From JAUVPY01 sp034412795 (GTDB lineage: Bacteria > Chloroflexota > Anaerolineae > 4572-78 > NAK82): DNA of 64,000 bases. A model generated the notes under the pieces. It saw only the letters and a list, made by a program, of their open reading frames with translations, had not been told where the DNA came from and did no database searches. The position numbers and the translations under genes were made by a program. Positions 58,688 through 64,000 of this stretch are shown here, in pieces. The stretch spans positions 7,731-71,730 of the forward strand of contig DAOUMD010000044.1 in assembly GCA_034412795.1 (NCBI GenBank). The letters are read 5' to 3'. Numbering within the stretch: the stretch's first letter is position 1; every line of letters begins with the position of its first letter.

Positions 58688-59554
58688 TCACCCTACTCTG
58701 ACCGTAAGCCCGTCATACGCTACTTCGTAGCCGTGTCGCGAGGCGAAGTCCGCCAGTTCCGGGTGGACAGGGTTACCTTCGTGGGCTATATGCGTCGCGA
58801 AGGCACGGGCCTTGTCAGTCAGCAAACCCTCCTCGCGCATGCGTGCCACATGTTCAATGAATTGCCGGGCATTTAGGTGATCACTGCCGGGATCGTCGGG
58901 GCTGTAGGTGTGATCCAGAATCACCAAACCGAATCGCAGCTTACGTCGGTGAAAGCCTTGCCAGGTCTCCTCTGGCAGCGTTGCCGTATCAGCCCCGTAG
59001 AAGATGCTGCATCCGTCCATCTCAACCGCGTAGAGCAATGGGTCCACCGTAGGGTCATGATTCGCTGGGAATGCTGTTACTTGGTAAGGACTGGCGGTGA
59101 AGGATTGCAGTGTCTCAATCTGATGGATTTCCAGATTCAGTCGCCCGCCTACCTCAGGATCGAGAAGGCTGGCGGGGGCGCAATCTCGTTCGAGGAGTTG
59201 GGCGACCAGTTGCACCGTGGCAGGCGAGGCATAGAAATGCAGACGGGGCGCACCGACTATGCCGAACTCTGGGCTGCGTGAGAGGAAGTGAGATGTGTCC
59301 AGATGGTCTGCGTGCGCGTGTGTCTGCAGGCAATAGCGAACCCTGGATAGAGGGCGACCATGTACGTTGGAAGCAGTCATAATATCAGGGCCAAGGTCGA
59401 TCAGGAGGTCGTCGTTGACCAGCGCGGCGGATCGCTTCCGCAGACTTGGGCCGCCGAGCGCTCGTGCCCGCTCACAATTGTTGCACCGGCAGAAAGCTTC
59501 TGGATAGGCATTCGCAGCGGCGGTTCCCAGGAACGTGACGACCATCTTTGCCAT
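58688..59554 (-). CDS. MBL-fold metallo-hydrolase (PhnP/PqqB-like)
   Basis: 288 residues. The Zn-binding signature is THAHADHLD near 78-86, with a further H in FPANHDPT and D in YGADTATL (about 198). A cysteine site CRCNNCERA near 22-30 is typical of the PhnP/PqqB branch (an extra structural zinc). Members cleave cyclic phosphates or take part in cofactor pathways; the substrate is unknown here. GGAGA precedes ATG 59554. Confidence 0.85.
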   Translation of the reverse strand: MAKMVVTFLGTAAANAYPEAFCRCNNCERARALGGPSLRKRSAALVNDDLLIDLGPDIMTASNVHGRPLSRVRYCLQTHAHADHLDTSHFLSRSPEFGIVGAPRLHFYASPATVQLVAQLLERDCAPASLLDPEVGGRLNLEIHQIETLQSFTASPYQVTAFPANHDPTVDPLLYAVEMDGCSIFYGADTATLPEETWQGFHRRKLRFGLVILDHTYSPDDPGSDHLNARQFIEHVARMREEGLLTDKARAFATHIAHEGNPVHPELADFASRHGYEVAYDGLTVRVG

Positions 59555-59898
59555 CTTTTGTCTCCGAATTTCTGTGCTATGTATCCATAATCCACTAAGG
59601 CCTGGGCCTATTTTGCTCTAGCCGGGTCTGAGCCCCGGCGATTCTAGGTGCAAAACCGCCGGTCACCCGTGCTTGCCGAAAGACAAGTGCAGACCAGCCA
59701 GGAGCACAATATATATGACCAAATGGCTCGCGGAGTGATATACCCTTTTGCTTGAGAGCAAGGACAAGGTTCCGGCTCCCAGATCGCCTTTATCGAGATG
59801 GCATCCACTCCAATCTGTCTTGATGCTTGTTGGCATTGATTGCCCCCAGCACGAGTGTCAATACTTTGGATTCCATACACCACCGTGCGAAGTGGCAA
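59555..59898. other. Intergenic region, no gene seen
   Basis: 344 bases between the MBL and the large unknown gene. Weak dyads only (GCCGGGTCTGAGCCCCGGC near 59620). No coding signal or clear promoter was found. Confidence 0.5.
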
Positions 59899-61530
59899 CT
59901 ACAATGGCCCTGCTTGTTTTAGCTCTGGATTGTACTCAATACGAATGCCTCGATAAATCGTATCTGGCTTATGGACGAAAATCGGACTGCGGCGTCTCAT
60001 CCACCATATCCACTCGGACCGGGCAAGTAATTCTAAGTCTTTCCATCCCCGTGATTCCAATGTTCGGACACGGGCATCAGACTTGTGTAGCCGAATCCAG
60101 ACATACGCAGGAAGGCTGCGGATACGACCCGGACCTGCTATGTCTATGTTCGGAATTGCACTACGTCTTAATCTTCTTGTCGCGTGCCTCAAAACGCCGT
60201 GGATAAGGGCAGGGGTAACTGGCCTGTCCTCAGTGAGTACAATCTCTGCTTCCACTCGTCGTATCCCGGCCACACTTTTGTTCTTGACCTCTCGTATAAG
60301 ATATCGACTTCTCCAAACTTTGAACCCAATCTGTCGCCAATCAGCAATCAATTTCTGATAAGCCTGAGCCCAGGCGAGGGACATTATGGTCTTCCAGACG
60401 TAGAATCTTCTGGAAAGAACCGATACATCATACCATAGTAAGTTGGTGTCATAGATTTTTGCCAGTGACTCCAAGGGAGCATTAGGTCTCAGAGCTTCAG
60501 CAAGTTCTTGTCCCCTGATAAAAAGCGATGCTGGAATTGCAAGGCCACAGTTAATTGAGATTGAAAACCTCTCGTAACCCTTACCGCCGGTTGTCTGAGC
60601 AAAAATAGCCACGCTAGTACCATCTAAAAGGTGCATAAAACGCGACCGTGTGAAAGAGGTGCAATGGATATTCAATTGAGGCTTTCCTTGGGCCATCCTT
60701 GATTCTAACATCGCATCCACTTGAAACCCTCGGTATGAGGCCAGGCCTTTTACCAAAAGAAAGCGCACCCCAAGGGGAAGACGCTGGAGCCCAAATTGCT
60801 GGACGACGGCCCTGTTCCTGCATAGGAATACCAAAATTGCTGCAACCATTCCATTACAGGCATCGACTAGTCCGTCAAATAAGACGGCAAAATCCCTGGA
60901 ATACAGATTTCTTTCCTTGTCTCGGTCAATATAGCGAATCTGCAACTCTTCATAGACTGTAGATCCATGTGAGATGGCGTTCCGGACTATTGGATTGTAG
61001 CCTTGGGTCAGTTCGCTTAAACCATTGCTATTCAAGATGCTGACACGGTTTGCTAGTGTCGGTGATTGATAATCTTTACCCTTTGCCTGTCCTAGTATTT
61101 CTAGAGGCAAGCGGATCAAGTGATTATAAATATGCTCTGCATATCGCTGATACTCGGGGTGCCAAACCTGCTCAAACAACATAAGCTCAGACGGTTCACG
61201 AGTCGAAAGATGGTTTTCTCTGCCCCAGCTATTGCCCGGTCTTAAAAGTGACTGGATAGCGTGGCTTATTAATTGATCTTGAGTAGCCATCGCGGTGAGG
61301 GTCTGGTTAACATTGCGTTCGAAAAACTCAAGTGCACGCTCAAAGCTGTTCCAGTCGATATAGCAAAGGGGCCGGATCTCAGTAAATGGATAAAGTGCTA
61401 GAGCAAAATCCTCACAGTCCTGGACGTTGATCCAACTTCCGAACGTATTAGCAACTGAACTTCTGTGAATGTTGGCTTCAATACGAAGGAAAGGCTGCTG
61501 AATAAGGCTAGTGACGGACAGTTCGTTCAT
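59899..61530 (-). CDS. Unknown 543-residue protein with an Rx4H (HEPN-like) motif
   Basis: No family could be named. The protein is mixed helical, without membrane segments or a signal peptide. An R-x4-H motif with flanking Asn and Gly (VRNAISHG, R183 and H188) is the pattern of HEPN-type RNase or APEA-like domains, and the surrounding helices fit. This alone is weak evidence. The region is A+T-richer than the rest and the gene stands without an operon partner, as accessory or defence genes often do. The start codon lacks a good ribosome site. Confidence 0.6.
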   Translation of the reverse strand: MNELSVTSLIQQPFLRIEANIHRSSVANTFGSWINVQDCEDFALALYPFTEIRPLCYIDWNSFERALEFFERNVNQTLTAMATQDQLISHAIQSLLRPGNSWGRENHLSTREPSELMLFEQVWHPEYQRYAEHIYNHLIRLPLEILGQAKGKDYQSPTLANRVSILNSNGLSELTQGYNPIVRNAISHGSTVYEELQIRYIDRDKERNLYSRDFAVLFDGLVDACNGMVAAILVFLCRNRAVVQQFGLQRLPLGVRFLLVKGLASYRGFQVDAMLESRMAQGKPQLNIHCTSFTRSRFMHLLDGTSVAIFAQTTGGKGYERFSISINCGLAIPASLFIRGQELAEALRPNAPLESLAKIYDTNLLWYDVSVLSRRFYVWKTIMSLAWAQAYQKLIADWRQIGFKVWRSRYLIREVKNKSVAGIRRVEAEIVLTEDRPVTPALIHGVLRHATRRLRRSAIPNIDIAGPGRIRSLPAYVWIRLHKSDARVRTLESRGWKDLELLARSEWIWWMRRRSPIFVHKPDTIYRGIRIEYNPELKQAGPL

Positions 61531-61689
61531 TGCGTTTTTTCTTTTGGCTCGCTAAGCACGCTGGTCATAGACCCGCTCCGAGCAAGATGGCACGGTTGGC
61601 TTTACCCTAAAAACTTTTGAAATCGTGGTCTAGCCTCAAGTTCAGTGCGCGATAGGGTGGTCGGGTGCATGTGATTTTACCTTGCTGCC

Positions 61690-62379
61690 TTACTGATTGA
61701 TAAACCCCCTTGATTCCAGGAACACTGCAACCTGGTCAATTAACCACTGTAGCTTAGTGCACTCTTCCAGCTCGAAGTCAATGTATTGGTCTGGTTCAGC
61801 CAGTAGCTGTCCTGCCCAAGTCTGCCGCTCCTCTGGGCCCAAAGGCAATTGAATCTGGATGTCAAGTGCCCCAAACACACATCCTCCGATGCGCACAGGA
61901 AAACACATTTCCCAACCAATTGGTGGTGGAAGAGCGCTCTGCAAACGCCAATTCGTCAGTTCGGCCTCATCTGCCAGATGGAATTCAAGAGGCGAATCAA
62001 GCTGCACCACTGGCGGAAGCGAACACTTGTAGAATCTGTGCCCCCAATAATATGAAGCGGGATAGACTGGCTCATAGACGTTGATTTCGCCAAGATTGAT
62101 GACTTGGGCTACTAAGCTACTATTTCTATTCAGGCGAAACCTATGGCGGTGTACCAGCAGTTGTCGTCCGGGTTCTCCAGTTCCCGCTCTAAATACCGCC
62201 TCTTGCCTATTGGAGTCGATCAGAAACAGGCCCACGTAGTGAAAACCGAAGTTGTCGCATATGATATCTATTATCTGCCCTAAATACTGGTCTTCATCTA
62301 CGTGCGCCGGTAATGAAGAGATAGCCGAAATAACGAAGTTCAGAGTCCCCCGGTTCATCATCGGTAAGCTTTTCCACAT
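61690..62379 (-). CDS. GAF-domain protein
   Basis: 229 residues. The GAF core is recognisable: YLGQIIDIICDNFGFHYVGLFLIDSN (split at NFGF) near 31-57, AGTGEPGRQLL, LVAQVINLGEINVYEPV, and MCFPVRIGGCVFGALDIQ near 158. The block between them has a 40-residue proline/serine-rich insertion. It is probably a stand-alone sensor with no effector or kinase domain. It may bind a small ligand or tetrapyrrole-like chromophore, but no attachment Cys is seen. Confidence 0.75.
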   Translation of the reverse strand: MWKSLPMMNRGTLNFVISAISSLPAHVDEDQYLGQIIDIICDNFGFHYVGLFLIDSNRQEAVFRAGTGEPGRQLLVHRHRFRLNRNSSLVAQVINLGEINVYEPVYPASYYWGHRFYKCSLPPVVQLDSPLEFHLADEAELTNWRLQSALPPPIGWEMCFPVRIGGCVFGALDIQIQLPLGPEERQTWAGQLLAEPDQYIDFELEECTKLQWLIDQVAVFLESRGFINQ

Positions 62380-62564
62380 CTGTCAGAACCAACGCCAAGC
62401 TCCAAGAAGTGTGTCACAGACTTAGATTGTATCCGGCGATTGAGCACGGCAGATAATTGCTTGTTATCAGCCGTGGATAAGAGCAAGGACTGAGCGATTG
62501 GAGATCGCGGCTACAGGCTGTCTCTGACAACTCCTTGCTTCTGCTTGGACTCAAACCAAAAATG

Positions 62565-63662
62565 TCAATCTAACTTTCTATAGTTCTGAACCATATCTAA
62601 TTCCCAGACCCACAAATTATCTCGATCCTCTTCAAAATCCGAACAACGGTAGGCCAACCGATCGCCACTTGGCGCCCACTTTATTGTAATCGAGTCACAT
62701 TTTCCAGCAGACGCCATTTGTTTCCCATCCGGCGATATGACAAATACCGAATAATAGTCTCCATTTTGCCACTCCGCCGCAATCCAATGCCCGGACGGTG
62801 ACCAATGTGGGAAATAGAGGGTATATTTTGGCCCGACCAGCCATCTCCGCTTAGACGTTTCAGTGTCAAAAACCTCCAACCCAAAATCCCCACCCCCGAA
62901 TACAAACTCTTTCTCGTCCGGCGACCAGCTTGGCCAAACAGACTGGGCGGGGAAGTCAATCCATTTTGGTTCACGTCCTACAACTGCCAAACCAAATGTC
63001 CTTGAAGTCGTATCCAGCAGCCACAATTCCTCTCGACCATTTGACTCTGTGGCAATCCAACCACTCAAAACCAGGACAAACTTGCTACAACTTGGGGAAA
63101 ACTCAGATCGCGGAGTTGGGGCATAATATCCAGATGGCCATTGGTCGGAGGAAAAAGAGAAGCTCTTGATCAATATACCATCCTCCCAAAGATTGAGCTC
63201 ATAGTCCTCCCCTTCAAAACTACTTCCACTTACCACCATGTTTTGATCTTCACAAACCGACCACACAGTGTGATTTTCGTCCAAGCCAGACATTTCGCTT
63301 GGAAATGCCTCTGCCAAGACTGTCTCTCCTTCCTCACTTGGCTTGTCGTAGACCTTCATTGTACCTGTTTCTAAATCAAAGGCGGCAATCGTGGACAGGC
63401 TGCCTTTGTTGCAGATTCGGGCTTCGACAGCTGAGCTGTCCTCAGACCAAGAAATCCCAAAAGCCCTTGTCGAGAATTGATCGTATATAAGCTCAGGATC
63501 GGATAGATCGACCTTTTTCGGGTTGGGAGCTGAAATGTTAGCCGATATCCTGTCATAATTTAGAACAAGATATACAGCAGCACAGCAAGATAAGAGGCCC
63601 AAGATCGATAGCACGACGAAGATGATGAGGCCCTTTTCGATCACTTGCACCATGCGGAGCAT
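62565..63662 (-). CDS. Membrane-anchored beta-propeller-like protein (TolB/WD40 type)
   Basis: 365 residues. There is one N-terminal membrane helix (about 11-33, with CCAAVYLVL). A soluble extracellular part of blade-like repeats follows: FGISWSEDSSAVEARI, EFSPSCSKFVLVLSG, WPSWSPDEKEFVFGGG, YFPHWSPSGHWIAAEW and IKWAPSGDRLAYRCS. The WSP(D/S)G pattern is that of TolB-like or WD40-type beta propellers. No enzyme motif is seen. It may be a lipoprotein-like scaffold. The gene is alone and the region is A+T-rich. Confidence 0.7.
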   Translation of the reverse strand: MLRMVQVIEKGLIIFVVLSILGLLSCCAAVYLVLNYDRISANISAPNPKKVDLSDPELIYDQFSTRAFGISWSEDSSAVEARICNKGSLSTIAAFDLETGTMKVYDKPSEEGETVLAEAFPSEMSGLDENHTVWSVCEDQNMVVSGSSFEGEDYELNLWEDGILIKSFSFSSDQWPSGYYAPTPRSEFSPSCSKFVLVLSGWIATESNGREELWLLDTTSRTFGLAVVGREPKWIDFPAQSVWPSWSPDEKEFVFGGGDFGLEVFDTETSKRRWLVGPKYTLYFPHWSPSGHWIAAEWQNGDYYSVFVISPDGKQMASAGKCDSITIKWAPSGDRLAYRCSDFEEDRDNLWVWELDMVQNYRKLD

Positions 63663-63733
63663 ACCTCATTTCCAACGAAGGTTTGCGCTTATTATATTGG
63701 AGATATCTAAACCAACTGCCTACATATTCATTT

Positions 63734-63877
63734 CTAGTACACCGAGGCGTAAATGGGTCTATAGTTAGTTTTGCTCCGAGGGGATTGCCAAATCCCCGAT
63801 TTAGGTACAAAAGGCCGGGATTTGCCAATCCCTGGCGAGCAAATAGCTATGGATCTATTTACGCCGAGATGTACTAG
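63734..63877. repeat. Inverted-repeat element of 144 bp near the window end
   Basis: 31-base ends related by inversion with about six mismatches; they share CTAGTACA, GGCGTAAAT and ATAG. Two nested imperfect repeats of GGGATTTGCCAATCCC type lie inside. No target duplication is visible. The rest of the 338-base stretch to the end of the window shows no gene. Confidence 0.6.
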
Positions 63878-64000
63878 CGTAAGTTATGTGCAACGAACCA
63901 CGAAATCGTTCGATAACTTGAGTTTTGTAACTTTTCTCTGGAGCAGTTTTGCCACATTCACAAGGCCGGAGGCCTTCCGCCAGTGATTTTGCGGAATAAA

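Noticed and set aside
59748..60206. Plus-strand frame of 152 codons
   Set aside because: Lies opposite the 543-residue gene, no start signal and Cys/Ser-rich composition typical of a shadow frame.

Overview
The window looks like a chromosomal piece of a Chloroflexota bacterium (Anaerolineae-like), probably from a metagenome assembly. This is an inference. It rests on the substrate-binding lipoprotein at 41.9 kb with a V/E/T-rich linker after the lipobox, on many short self-complementary intergenic repeats, on several genes whose promoter sits directly against the start codon, and on the mixture of PFOR, molybdenum hydroxylase and PIM-like lipid genes. There are about 53 protein genes, one tRNA-Leu(UAA) and no rRNA, CRISPR array or intact transposase. 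The last 4 kb is visibly richer in A+T.

Layout. 1-8.4 kb: a tight accessory block with the end of one gene, a STAND NTPase with TPRs, a GNAT acetyltransferase and a radical SAM/SPASM enzyme with a duplicated DCAC motif. After an internal terminator come a small membrane peptide, an SPFH protein and an unknown 380-residue protein. 8.4-8.9 kb: a stack of small inverted-repeat elements. 9-12.9 kb: two GT4 glycosyltransferases and a polyprenyl-phosphate glycosylphosphotransferase (exopolysaccharide start). 13-22.6 kb: housekeeping genes (M20 peptidase, nfo, a MerR-like regulator, macro domain, recF, rsmG, response regulator, ion channel, tRNA-Leu, MFS). 23-30.3 kb: PFOR, a dihydroorotate dehydrogenase-like protein, a THEP1 NTPase, a phosphoesterase and an MFS carrier. 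30.5-35.2 kb: a molybdenum hydroxylase operon with a fused MNT-HEPN gene inside it. 35.3-40.7 kb: a membrane protein, rdgB, glyA, a phosphatase, a pilin-like/M23 fusion and an rfbD-like gene. 41-51.4 kb: a GntR-controlled nucleoside uptake and breakdown operon (BMP lipoprotein, ATPase, two permeases, amidase, PfkB kinase, nucleoside phosphorylase, aldehyde dehydrogenase, SIS protein). 51.4-55.2 kb: a degenerate phosphodiesterase-like membrane protein, a universal stress protein and a cation/proton antiporter. 55.2-58.1 kb: acyltransferase, PimA-like and CDP-alcohol transferase genes, the gene set for phosphatidylinositol-mannoside-like lipids. 58.3-63.7 kb: a coiled-coil membrane protein, an MBL hydrolase, a large unknown protein, a GAF protein and a propeller-like protein.

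The strongest candidates for something new are these: the STAND/GNAT/rSAM/SPFH block; MITE-like elements with clean 8-bp target duplications, one of which has replaced the C-terminus of the nucleoside ABC ATPase; the prepilin-M23 fusion; the MNT-HEPN fusion inside a metabolic operon; and the PIM-like lipid cluster outside Actinobacteria.
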